Below are positions 34,879-43,409 of a stretch of 64,000 bases of DNA, in pieces (position 1 is the stretch's first letter; each line of letters begins with the position of its first letter). This stretch comes from Micromonospora inaquosa (GTDB lineage: Bacteria; Actinomycetota; Actinomycetes; Mycobacteriales; Micromonosporaceae). The position numbers and the translations under genes were made by a program. Where the stretch lies: the NCBI RefSeq assembly GCF_003857055.1, contig NZ_QGSZ01000270.1, positions 1 through 64,000 on the forward strand, given 5' to 3'. Below the pieces are notes generated by a model. The model did no database searches, was not told the origin of the DNA, and saw only the letters and a list, made by a program, of their open reading frames with translations.

Positions 34879-36428
34879 GAACTGCTCCTCAGTGACACCG
34901 CCTGCAGATGCGTCGTCCGGATCATCATGTAGCTGGCTTCGCCGAAGACCCCGCCGGTTAGGCCGGTGCCGCCGTGCGAAGGCAGGTAAGGGAAGAAGCC
35001 GGAGTGCGATTCGTCGTTCACCTTGACGACGCCGCCGTTGGTCACGGCACCCACGAAACGCTCCACTACCGCTTCGTCCTCCGACCAGAAAGAGTTGCGG
35101 AGTCCGTAGGCGTTGGTGTTGACGAAGTCGAGCACATCCTCAAGGAGCGCGTCGTCGCTGCGGCCCGACTCGGGAACCACCACCGGCAGCAGCGGGAAGA
35201 AGGTCTCCGCGCGCACCGCCGCCAACTCGCGGCTACGCGCCAGGCCGTCGATGCGTACCACTGTCGGTTCCAGGAAGTAGCCGGTGTCGGACGGCGTCCC
35301 GTCCACCTCCAGCTGGCGTCCACCGCACACCAACTGGGCTCCCCCGGCCAGCGCCTCGTCCAGCACCGCGAAGAAGCTCTCCTGGGCCAGGACCGGAGTG
35401 AGCTCCACGCCTTCGTCGTCGGGGTAACCGGGTCGGATCTGCCCGGCGGCGATCCGCAACCGGTCGAGCAGCTCGTCGGCGATCGCGGGATGCGCCACGA
35501 CCTGGTTGGGGACGTTGCAGATCTGCCCGGACGCGTTGAACGCCTCGGTCAGCGCGCGAACCGCCACGTCGAGATCCGCGTCCCGCCAGACCACGGCGCA
35601 GTCGTTGCCGGCCAACTCCAGGATGGGCTTCTTGCCGGCGGCGATGCAGTCGTTCTGGAAGATCAGCCCCTTGTCGCTGCCCCCGAAGTAGATGATGTCG
35701 TTGACGTGCGGGCTGGCCAGCCAGTCAGCGAGCATCGGTGGTCCGCACACGACATTGACGGTGCCCGGCGGGGCACCCACCTCGTCAAGGGCGGGCGCGA
35801 TGATCTCCCGGATCGCGTACATCACGCCCAGCGGCATACTGCGCGGCGCCCGGACCACCACGGTGTTGCCGGAGAGCAGTGCGGCCGCGCCGTAGATGGC
35901 GTTGGAGTGCGGCGCGTTCTGCGGCGGCGCCACGCAGACGACCCCGTCCGGACGCCGGCGCAGGACGATGCGCCTGCCGTCGTGTGCGAACTCGCGGTGC
36001 AGCAGTTCCGCACACCAGGAGAGGGTCTGCTCGCTGAAGATGTGCAGCAACCCGTCGATCTCGGCGTACGACGGCGTACGCGGCCGCCCCTCGGCGACCA
36101 TGAGCTCCACGAACTCGTCGCGGGTCGCGACGAGCCGCCGGCGGATCGCCTCGCCCAGGCGCAGCCGGGTACGCAGGGGCGTTCTGCCCCACTCCGACTG
36201 GGCGGCGGCAGCAGCGGTCAGCGCCTGCTGGACGGTCTGCGGGTCGGCCAACGCGCATCGTCCGACAATGCGCGGGTCGTCCTCGTCACCGAGCTCACCG
36301 GCCTCCAGCCGCCGCTTCAGGCTCAGCGCACCGAAGGTGTCCTCCAGCGCCGCGCGTGCCGAGATGCCGTAGACATGCCGGTCGGACTCGACGTCCTTGC
36401 CGGCCACGTAAGACGGAAAAGTTCTCAT
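34875..36428 (-). CDS. Aldehyde dehydrogenase family protein
   Basis: A 517-residue NAD(P)-dependent aldehyde dehydrogenase. The N-terminal cofactor domain has APPQNAPHSNAIYGAAALLS, the general-base Glu is in PILELAGNDCAVV, and the nucleophile Cys is in FNASGQICNVPNQVV. The C-terminus has FVNTNAYGLRNSFWS and the closing NGGVVKVNDESHS. It oxidises an aldehyde to an acid or acyl-CoA. The ATG at 36428 overlaps the acyl-CoA dehydrogenase stop. In an operon with acyl-CoA ligase and dehydrogenase it probably makes or modifies the acyl building block. Confidence 0.85.
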   Translation of the reverse strand: MRTFPSYVAGKDVESDRHVYGISARAALEDTFGALSLKRRLEAGELGDEDDPRIVGRCALADPQTVQQALTAAAAAQSEWGRTPLRTRLRLGEAIRRRLVATRDEFVELMVAEGRPRTPSYAEIDGLLHIFSEQTLSWCAELLHREFAHDGRRIVLRRRPDGVVCVAPPQNAPHSNAIYGAAALLSGNTVVVRAPRSMPLGVMYAIREIIAPALDEVGAPPGTVNVVCGPPMLADWLASPHVNDIIYFGGSDKGLIFQNDCIAAGKKPILELAGNDCAVVWRDADLDVAVRALTEAFNASGQICNVPNQVVAHPAIADELLDRLRIAAGQIRPGYPDDEGVELTPVLAQESFFAVLDEALAGGAQLVCGGRQLEVDGTPSDTGYFLEPTVVRIDGLARSRELAAVRAETFFPLLPVVVPESGRSDDALLEDVLDFVNTNAYGLRNSFWSEDEAVVERFVGAVTNGGVVKVNDESHSGFFPYLPSHGGTGLTGGVFGEASYMMIRTTHLQAVSLRSSS

Positions 36429-37576
36429 GGCGCGTACTCCCGCCCGAGCAGTTCCCGTGCCACCACCAGCTTGGTGGCGTTGGCGGTGCCGTCGGCGAGC
36501 TGAGTGCCGATCAGGTCACGTAGCCGCTGCGCGATCGGCTGCTCCTCGCTGTAGCCGAAGTGACCGAGCGTCAGCAGCGCCTGGTGGGCCGCCTCGACGG
36601 CCGCCTTCGGCGCCCACCACTTCGCCATGTTCGCCGCCAGGCGATGCTCCAGCCCGGCGTCGTTGCGCCACAGCGCCTCGTACGCGAGGAGCCGGGCCGC
36701 ATGCAGATAGGTGGCGCACTCCGCGAGCGGAAAAGCGACCCCCTGGAAGTGGCCGAGCGGCTGTTCGAACGCCCGCCGGTGCCGAGCGTGCGAGATCGCG
36801 TCGTCCAGCGCGGCCTGTGCCGCGCTGACGGCCATGAGCGCGATGAGCGCCCGTGAGTAGTCGAAGCCACGCATGCCCTGGGCGAAGCCGAGTCCGGTGT
36901 CGCCGACCACGTCCGACACCCCGACCGGCAGGCCGTCGAAGACCAGTGTCGATCTGCCGCCGGAGCGGCTGCCGAGGTCACGCAGGGGTGATCGCAGCAC
37001 GTACTGGTCGTCCAGCGGGGCGTAGAAGGCGGTGACTCCGCGGGCACGTGGCGCGTCGCTGGTGCGAGCAAAGATCATCCCGTGGGTGGCGTACGCGCCC
37101 AGCATGATCGACGTCTTCTCGCCGACGAGCCGCCAGTCGTGCGGACCGTTCGGCTCGGCGCGAAGCTTGACGGCGGCCGCGTCGGTCCCGTGGCTGGGTT
37201 CGGTCATGCAGAACGCCACCACCGCGTCCCCGCGGGCGATAGCCGGCAGCCAGCGCGCGCGTTGCTCCGCGGTTCCGTTGGCGGTGATGATGCCGGCTAC
37301 CAGGGCGGCGTTCAGCACCGGATAGCACGCGGTGAGATCACCCCGGGCCAGCTCCTCCAGGGCGACGCCGGTGCTGACCGCATCCAACCCCAGCCCGCCG
37401 TACTCGACCGGGACGCGCAGCGACAACAGGCCCTCGGCGGCCAACTCGGGCAGCAGCTCAGCGTGGAACTGCCCCTGCCGGTCGTTGTCCTGATAGAACG
37501 GCGCGATTCGCTTTTCGGTGAAGGTGCGCACCCGATCGGCCAGCGCACGTTGCTCAGCAGTAAGAGAGAATTCCAT
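36425..37576 (-). CDS. Acyl-CoA dehydrogenase with Asp in place of catalytic Glu
   Basis: A 383-residue acyl-CoA dehydrogenase. It has the N-terminal helical domain (VRTFTEKRIAPFYQDNDRQG), the FAD/substrate signature (AFCMTEPSHGTDAAAV, then WRLVGEKTSIMLGAYA) and the C-terminal domain (RRAFEQPLGHFQGVAFPLAE). The usual catalytic glutamate of the YEGT motif aligns with Asp in ADGTANATKLVVAREL, a conservative change seen in some ring-acyl dehydrogenases as I recall. It should introduce a double bond into an acyl thioester. Start is ATG 37576 (TGATG with the ligase stop) or the adjacent GTG 37579. Confidence 0.85.
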   Translation of the reverse strand: MEFSLTAEQRALADRVRTFTEKRIAPFYQDNDRQGQFHAELLPELAAEGLLSLRVPVEYGGLGLDAVSTGVALEELARGDLTACYPVLNAALVAGIITANGTAEQRARWLPAIARGDAVVAFCMTEPSHGTDAAAVKLRAEPNGPHDWRLVGEKTSIMLGAYATHGMIFARTSDAPRARGVTAFYAPLDDQYVLRSPLRDLGSRSGGRSTLVFDGLPVGVSDVVGDTGLGFAQGMRGFDYSRALIALMAVSAAQAALDDAISHARHRRAFEQPLGHFQGVAFPLAECATYLHAARLLAYEALWRNDAGLEHRLAANMAKWWAPKAAVEAAHQALLTLGHFGYSEEQPIAQRLRDLIGTQLADGTANATKLVVARELLGREYAP

Positions 37577-39216
37577 CACGTAGCCTTCAATCGTTCCCGC
37601 AGAACGAACTTCTGGACCTTTCCCGACGGCGTCTTCGGCAGCTCGTCAACGGCGCTGATCCGCTCCGGCCAATACGGCTTGGCCATGCCCAGCTCGGTGA
37701 GATGGGCACGCAGTTCGTCGAGGGAGGGCGGCTCGCCGTCCGGCACGATCACCGCGCACGCCCGTTCGCCGAGCCGCGGATCCGGATATCCGACGACGGC
37801 CGCCTCCCGGATCGCCGGGTGGCGCAGCAGCGCCGCCTCCACCTCGACCGCAGGCACCTTCTCGGCTCCCCGGACGATGACGTCCTTCACGCGGCCGACC
37901 ATGCGAACGCCGCCGTATCCGTCGTCGCGCGCGAGGTCGCCGGTGTCGAACCACCCGTCGGGCGTCAGCGACTGGCGGTACAGGTCCGGACGGCGGTAAT
38001 AGCCCAGGCACTGGTTGTCACCCCGTACCTGGAGCCGCCCGACGGCGCCCTTCTCGACCGGTTCGCCGGTCTTCTCGTCGACGATGCGGATCTCCATGCC
38101 GGGTACCGGTGTGCCGTCACTCTCCGCAGCCCGCATCGGCGGGTCTTCCGGACGGGTGACCGTGACACAGCCGTTCTCCGTCATTCCCCAGACGGCGTAG
38201 ACGCGGCAGCCGAGGACCTCCTGTGCCTCCTCCACGAGGATCGGTGGCACCGGCGCGCTGCCCGTGCCGAACGCCTTGAGGGTGCCGACGTCCCGCCCAC
38301 TGCGCCGCTGCTCGTGGATCAGGTCGCTGAGGAACGTCGGCGCGCCGTAGAAGAACGTCACCCGCTCAGCCTCGAAGATGCGCAGCATCAGCGCCGGGTC
38401 CCACGAGTCCAGTTGCACCGCGCTCGCGCCCAGCATCAGCGGCATGACGAAGTTCCAGGTGTATCCACCCTGGAGGGTGGTGGGCGAGCCCATCGCCGTC
38501 ACCTCGTCACCGGTCAGCCCCAGCACCTCGATCTGTCGCCGGTTGATGGCGTGGAGCGTCCGGTGGCTGTGCATGACACCCTTCGGCTCACCGGTGGTGC
38601 CGGAGGTGAACATGACCTGGGCCAGGTCGTCGGGGCCGGCCTCGCGGCCGTCCAACTCACCGCGAGGCACCTCGTCCTCCCAGGCCCGGTCGAGCAGGTC
38701 GGCGTCGAAGTCGAGCGCCCCCGGAGTGCTCGGCTTACCGAGGAGGATGCGATGGCCGAGGGAGGGCACCGCAGCGGCCACCTCCGCGCTCATCTCGTCG
38801 TACGAGAAGCCCCGATAGGACGACGCCCCCACGTACACCGGGCTCTTCGTGAGCCGGGTCATGAATTCCAGCTCGCGCCGGCGCATGATCGGCGCCACCG
38901 GCCCGGCGACGGCGCCGATCCGTGCGCAGGCGAGGGCGAGCGCGACGAGCTGCCACGAGTTGGGCAGCTGCAGGGTCACCACCTCGCCGCGCCGGACGCC
39001 GAGCCCGGCCAGCCCGGCCGCCAGTCGCTCGACCGTCGCACCCAACTGGGCGTAGGTCAGCCGCTCGGTCGCCCGTCCGTCGGCGTGCCAGCAGATCACC
39101 GCCGACCGCTGCGGATGCCGGGCCACGGCCTCCCGGAGATGGTCGAGCATGGTCCTGTCGTCGTGCGGCCCGGCGGGTTGGAGTCGCCGGACCGCCGTAC
39201 TTGCCTCTGTGGTCAC
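37576..39216 (-). CDS. AMP-dependent acyl-CoA synthetase/ligase
   Basis: A 546-residue ANL-superfamily ligase. Core motifs are VMFTSGTTGEPKGVMHSH (P-loop, A3), YAVWGMTENG (A5), GWFDTGDLA (A7), GRVKDVIVRGAEKVPAVEVE (A8, hinge) and the C-terminal lysine loop PKTPSGKVQKFVL (A10). It activates a carboxylic acid as acyl-AMP and probably transfers it to CoA. Its partners, an acyl-CoA dehydrogenase and an aldehyde dehydrogenase, suggest a cyclic or short branched acid like those used by AliA-type ligases; the substrate is inferred, not seen. No free carrier-protein domain is encoded nearby. Confidence 0.88.
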   Translation of the reverse strand: MTTEASTAVRRLQPAGPHDDRTMLDHLREAVARHPQRSAVICWHADGRATERLTYAQLGATVERLAAGLAGLGVRRGEVVTLQLPNSWQLVALALACARIGAVAGPVAPIMRRRELEFMTRLTKSPVYVGASSYRGFSYDEMSAEVAAAVPSLGHRILLGKPSTPGALDFDADLLDRAWEDEVPRGELDGREAGPDDLAQVMFTSGTTGEPKGVMHSHRTLHAINRRQIEVLGLTGDEVTAMGSPTTLQGGYTWNFVMPLMLGASAVQLDSWDPALMLRIFEAERVTFFYGAPTFLSDLIHEQRRSGRDVGTLKAFGTGSAPVPPILVEEAQEVLGCRVYAVWGMTENGCVTVTRPEDPPMRAAESDGTPVPGMEIRIVDEKTGEPVEKGAVGRLQVRGDNQCLGYYRRPDLYRQSLTPDGWFDTGDLARDDGYGGVRMVGRVKDVIVRGAEKVPAVEVEAALLRHPAIREAAVVGYPDPRLGERACAVIVPDGEPPSLDELRAHLTELGMAKPYWPERISAVDELPKTPSGKVQKFVLRERLKAT

Positions 39217-39231
39217 GCCGTCCTCCGAACG

Positions 39232-40431
39232 TTAGACGTTGGCCGGGGTGAACTGGTCGAGCTGCCCGATCGGTCGGGTCGGCTGCCAACTCCCGGGCAC
39301 GAGGTGCGCGTTGATCAGCTTGCCGTCGCCGCGAAGCTCGGAGTAGGACGGGTGGCGCATGTGCAGCAGCGGCTCGTCGTAGGCGTCGTACGCCGCGTCG
39401 AATCCGAAGCGGTAATTGAACTCGATGTCCTCGCCGCCCCAACCCTGGAAGCGCTCGTCCATGCCACCGGTCCGGTAGTACAGCTCGGCGCGGGCGAAGA
39501 AGCACAGCCCTGGCCCACGGCGCAGCGTGAAGGCACGCAAGCGCTTCGGGTCGGGCGCTGCGGCACCGCCGTGCAACCGCTCGCGGATCGCCCGCCACGT
39601 GGCGGGGTAGTCCATTGCCACCATGTCCCGGTACGGCAGGTGCCCCATCGTGCCGGGTTCGCGCATGCGCTCGACGTTGCGGGCCAGGAAGTCACGGTCG
39701 GCCAGCACGTCGGCGTCCATGTGGCAGATGATCTCGGTGTTTCCGGGCGTGTTCGCGACGCCGACGTTCATCGCCCAGGACTTGTTGAACACGCCGCCCT
39801 TGGGGGCGAAGATGTAGTTGTCGGCGAACCGGCTGATCACGTCGCGCCAGCGGGACTGCTCGTCGCTCTCCACGACCGTCACCTGATACTGGTCGCGCGG
39901 CAACGACTGGTCACGCAGCGAGCGCAGGCACGCCAGGAGGTTGCGCAGCCGTTCGCCGCCGCCCTCCAACCGGCTGTGGAACGGGATCACGACGAGGACC
40001 TCCGGGGCGGCGCCGTCGGGCAGCCGCGGCCCCGGGTCGAACGCGGTCATCTCCTCCACGGTCACCGGAACGGAATCACTTGTGTAGTCCTCGTTCAGCA
40101 CGTGGCCGAGGCGCGAGTTGCACTCCGCCCGCCAGCCGAGGTGCATGAGGTCGTCGACCGCGGCGTCGCGGCCGTGCCGCTCCGCCAGCGCCGCGTGCAG
40201 CGCCCAGTAGCGTCGGTGATCCGTCGGGTCGGCCAGCAGGCTCTCACCCAACGTACGGATCGTCTCGGCCCCACACGTCCGTACCGCGTCAACGACCTTG
40301 TCCCGCCAGGGCCGGGAAATCTCCCAGTAGTAGAGACCCGAGGCGGGTGCATCGGGGTCGGCCGCGACGACGAGGTTGTCAGCGACGGCCTTCGCCAGTA
40401 CGGCAGGATCGGTCGGCTTCAGATACGACAT
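39232..40431 (-). CDS. GT-A fold glycosyltransferase with galactosyltransferase-like domain
   Basis: A 399-residue protein with an N-terminal helical region (about 140 residues) and a GT2/GT-A domain: VLVVIPFHSR start strand, VTVVESDEQSRW, the metal site in ICHMDADVLADRDF (DxD) and the acceptor motif GWGGEDIEFNYRF of the C-terminal galactosyltransferase-like segment. It transfers a sugar from a nucleotide donor, likely UDP-xylose or the amino sugar made in the cluster. First gene of the acyl operon, 15 bases before the ligase. A half-conserved GTAC motif (40545) lies upstream. Confidence 0.82.
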   Translation of the reverse strand: MSYLKPTDPAVLAKAVADNLVVAADPDAPASGLYYWEISRPWRDKVVDAVRTCGAETIRTLGESLLADPTDHRRYWALHAALAERHGRDAAVDDLMHLGWRAECNSRLGHVLNEDYTSDSVPVTVEEMTAFDPGPRLPDGAAPEVLVVIPFHSRLEGGGERLRNLLACLRSLRDQSLPRDQYQVTVVESDEQSRWRDVISRFADNYIFAPKGGVFNKSWAMNVGVANTPGNTEIICHMDADVLADRDFLARNVERMREPGTMGHLPYRDMVAMDYPATWRAIRERLHGGAAAPDPKRLRAFTLRRGPGLCFFARAELYYRTGGMDERFQGWGGEDIEFNYRFGFDAAYDAYDEPLLHMRHPSYSELRGDGKLINAHLVPGSWQPTRPIGQLDQFTPANV

Positions 40432-40686
40432 TATCGCCCCAATTCACGAGAGCTGATTCTGGTCGGGATTGCCGGCAGTGGCGACGATACTGTGAACCCG
40501 CTGCGGGAAAGCCCTGGTCTTCGCTACCGGGTTAGCGCGGCGAAGTACTCAACCGGTCCGACTCTCGATACACAGGGCCCACTTTCGCTACTCAGGACCG
40601 CGCCGGCTTAGCGAACCCGCGAAAGGGCGACGCGAACGATGGTTTGACGAAAGCCGATCGATAGCAGCCAATAAGACAGTGGGTCG
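40432..40686. promoter_or_regulatory. Divergent promoter region of the acyl operon and LAL gene
   Basis: A region of 255 bases between divergent genes. On the minus strand it contains GAGTACTTCGCCGCGCTAAC, in which one half-site of the GTAC-N10-GTAC element (40545-40548) is intact and the other (40531-40534) is degenerate. It presumably holds both promoters, but no -10/-35 pair could be assigned with confidence. Confidence 0.4.
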
Positions 40687-43305
40687 GTGGAATCCACCGA
40701 CGTAACGATCAGGGACCGCCTTCGAGACGTTTTCGCTGGCCGACACTCAGAGCTGCGGCGCATCTGCGCAGCGACCGACCGGCGCGGGTCCGCCGGCATC
40801 GCATTGATCGGCGCGGAAGGCGTGGGCAAGAGCCGACTGCAGACCGAGGTCGCCCACCGGGCGGATCCTGCGCGACACCACGTCATCCGGGCCGTCACCA
40901 GCGTGGCGACCGCCAACGTGCCGTTCGGCGCGCTCGCCGAACATCTGCCGTCCGGGCTGCTCCGCGCACCGTTCACGGGCGACGCGCTCCGGGCCGGGGC
41001 AGAGGCGTTGCTCAAGCCCGCCGGCAAGCGCCGCCTGACGCTCGTCGTGGACGACGCTCCCCTGCTGGACGAAGCCTCCGCCGCGCTGGCTGTTCAGCTC
41101 GCCCGGCGAGGCGAACTCTTCCTCCTCGCCGCGGTGCGTCCCGACCGACGGTTGCCGCGCCCGATCGCGGCCCTGTGGACCGATGGGCTGGCCGAATGGA
41201 TGGAGGTTGGCCCGCTGAGTCGCTGCGACGTCCACCAGATCCTCGAAGAGGCGCTGTGCGGTCAGGTGGAGGGCGCCCTGGTTCAGCGGTTCTGGGAGGC
41301 CACCGCAGGCAACGCGTTGCTGGTGCGCGAGCTGCTGACCGCACAGTTGGAGACGAACCGGCTGGTAGCCGAGGATGGCATGTGGAGGCTGCGCGGCCCG
41401 TTCGCCATCCCGTCCTGGCTGACCGGGCTGATCGACGAGCGGCTCGCGGCGGTGTCGCCGGAATGCCGCTCGGCCATGGAGCTGCTCGCCGTCACCGAGC
41501 CGATCTGCCCGGCCGTGCTCGGCGAGCTCGTGTCCGCTGACGTGCTCGAAGCGGCGGAAGCGCATGGTCTCATCACGATCGGGCGAAGCGGTGGTCGGGA
41601 CCTCACGCGCCTGGCGTACCCGATATATGGGGATGTCCTGCGCGCGGTCACGCCACGGCTGCGCGCGCGGCGTTGGCTCAGTCAGTGCGCCAGTCTCATC
41701 GAGTCGACCAGTCACGACCCGGTCGACCTGGCGCGGGCCGTGCGGTGGCAGCTGGCCTGTGGCCAGCGGCCGTCGCCGGAGAACACGGCGGTCGCCGCCC
41801 GGGCCGCGCGTTCCAGCTTGGACTTCGAGCTCGCCGGCCAGCTCGCCCGGCGCGAGTTGGCGGCCGGTCGGGGCGCGGCGGTGATTGAGCCGCTGGGGTA
41901 CGGCCTGCTGTTCTCCGGTCGGCCGGCGGAGGCCGAATCGGCACTGTCCGGGCTCGGTCGGTTGGACTGCGACGTCGACCGCGCCCGGGTTGCCATGGTG
42001 CGCGCGTTCAACCTCTACTTCGGCCTCGACCGACAGGCACCCGCCGAGGTGCTGCTGGCCGCGGCGGTCGACGAGACCGTCGACCCGGTTGCCCGTCGGT
42101 CGCTGGTCGCGCGGCAGGCGTTGCTGCGTGCTCTGTCGGACGCACCGAAGGACGCCCTGGATTTCGCCGCCGACGCGCCGGACGAGCCGGAAGCCCAGGT
42201 CGCTGCCGGCCTGGCCATGGTCTTTTCCGGCCGCCCCCACGAGGGGCTCGATCTGCTGGCCGGCGAGTGGCCGGACGAGGCACCGTGGCTCGCCGTCTTC
42301 GCCGACCTCGGCACGGTCCACGGCCTGCTGTGGACCGCGCAGTTCGCCGCAGCGGAGGAGCGGGCCTGCGCCGGCTACGAGCGTGCGCTCGCCAACCGGT
42401 GGCAGTTCGCGACCCTCGTGTCGTGCCTGCTGCGCGGCCTGGTCGCCCGGATGCGGGGCCAGCTGCGGGACCAGGCGTCCTGGTGTCGTGAGGGCATTTC
42501 GATAGCCCGTGAGCAGGGCTCCAACAATGTGCTGGGCGTGTTGCTGGGGCTGCTCGCGCACAGCTACGCGCTGACCGGCGAGCCCGACGCGGCGGTCCGC
42601 ACGTTGGCCGAGGCCGACCGGTTGGACGGGGTCTCCCTGCGGCTGCTGAGCCTGTGGACGGAACTCGCCCGCGCCTGGGTCATCGGCGCGCGACACGGCG
42701 ACGCCGCCGCGCACGCGCAGTGGACCGCGCGGTTGGCCCGGGACCGAGGTGCGGCCGGTTTCGAAACGCTCGCCCTGCACGACGCGGCGCGGCTGGGCGC
42801 TCCGAAGCACGCTGCCGACCGGCTGCGGACGCTCGCCGGCCAGTCCGGTCGGCTCCTCGGGAAGTCCTACGCCCTGCACGCCCGAGCCATGGCGGAGGGA
42901 GACGCCGCGGCGCTCGCCGAGGCCTCCGCCGACTTCGCCGAGATGGGCAGCCCGCTGCTGGCCGCGGAGGCCGCCGCCGAGGAGTCCGAGCGGCACCGGT
43001 CCGATGGCCGCCTGGCCATGGCGTCCACGGCCGCCGCCCGCGCCCTCATGTTCATGCGCCACTGCGATGAGGTCCCCCGCTCGCCCGCGTTGTCCGCGCT
43101 GGCGCCGCCGCGCCTCACCCCCCGGGAGGGCGAGATCGCCGAGCTTGCCGCCGGAGGGCTGTCCAGCCGGGAGATCGCCCGAACTCTCGTGCTGTCCGTG
43201 CGCACCGTGGAGAACCACCTGCATCGGGTCTACCGCAAGCTCGGCATCACCAACCGCGGGGAGCTCGGAGCCCTGAGCGTTCTGCTGACCCGGCCGCAGA
43301 CCTGA
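40687..43305 (+). CDS. LAL-type LuxR family regulator
   Basis: An 872-residue large ATP-binding LuxR regulator. The N-terminal AAA-type ATPase has Walker A GAEGVGKSR (about 42-50) and Walker B LTLVVDDAPLLD (about 120). A long helical middle part resembles TPR repeats. The C-terminal LuxR helix-turn-helix begins near residue 810: LTPREGEIAELAAGGLSSRE followed by VRTVENHLHRVYRKLG. Such regulators activate secondary metabolite clusters in response to ATP-dependent signals. Start is GTG 40687. It is transcribed divergently from the acyl operon and convergently towards the sulfation/amino-carrier operon. Confidence 0.9.
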   Translation: MESTDVTIRDRLRDVFAGRHSELRRICAATDRRGSAGIALIGAEGVGKSRLQTEVAHRADPARHHVIRAVTSVATANVPFGALAEHLPSGLLRAPFTGDALRAGAEALLKPAGKRRLTLVVDDAPLLDEASAALAVQLARRGELFLLAAVRPDRRLPRPIAALWTDGLAEWMEVGPLSRCDVHQILEEALCGQVEGALVQRFWEATAGNALLVRELLTAQLETNRLVAEDGMWRLRGPFAIPSWLTGLIDERLAAVSPECRSAMELLAVTEPICPAVLGELVSADVLEAAEAHGLITIGRSGGRDLTRLAYPIYGDVLRAVTPRLRARRWLSQCASLIESTSHDPVDLARAVRWQLACGQRPSPENTAVAARAARSSLDFELAGQLARRELAAGRGAAVIEPLGYGLLFSGRPAEAESALSGLGRLDCDVDRARVAMVRAFNLYFGLDRQAPAEVLLAAAVDETVDPVARRSLVARQALLRALSDAPKDALDFAADAPDEPEAQVAAGLAMVFSGRPHEGLDLLAGEWPDEAPWLAVFADLGTVHGLLWTAQFAAAEERACAGYERALANRWQFATLVSCLLRGLVARMRGQLRDQASWCREGISIAREQGSNNVLGVLLGLLAHSYALTGEPDAAVRTLAEADRLDGVSLRLLSLWTELARAWVIGARHGDAAAHAQWTARLARDRGAAGFETLALHDAARLGAPKHAADRLRTLAGQSGRLLGKSYALHARAMAEGDAAALAEASADFAEMGSPLLAAEAAAEESERHRSDGRLAMASTAAARALMFMRHCDEVPRSPALSALAPPRLTPREGEIAELAAGGLSSREIARTLVLSVRTVENHLHRVYRKLGITNRGELGALSVLLTRPQT

Positions 43306-43340
43306 GCCCTCCCCCGGGAGACCGGGGCCGACCACAGTGC

Positions 43341-43392
43341 GAGCCCGCGGCCATCCCCACCAGGAGTTTCCGGTGGGGATGGCCGCGGGCTC
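43341..43392. terminator. Perfect 21-bp bidirectional hairpin
   Basis: Arms 43341-43361 and 43372-43392 are exactly complementary around a 10-base loop. It lies between the stop of the plus-strand LAL gene and the stop of the minus-strand cysN gene, so it can end both transcripts. It is the longest perfect stem I found in the window. Confidence 0.88.
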
Positions 43393-43409
43393 GGACGGTG
43401 TGCGGGGCG

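Noticed and set aside
37702..40611. Very long plus-strand open frame (969 codons)
   Set aside because: It runs antisense through ligase and glycosyltransferase genes that have clear motifs; its translation is rich in Arg/His/Pro without any domain. High-GC shadow.
40747..43335. Long minus-strand open frame (862 codons)
   Set aside because: Exact antisense of the LAL regulator, which has Walker and LuxR motifs. Shadow.
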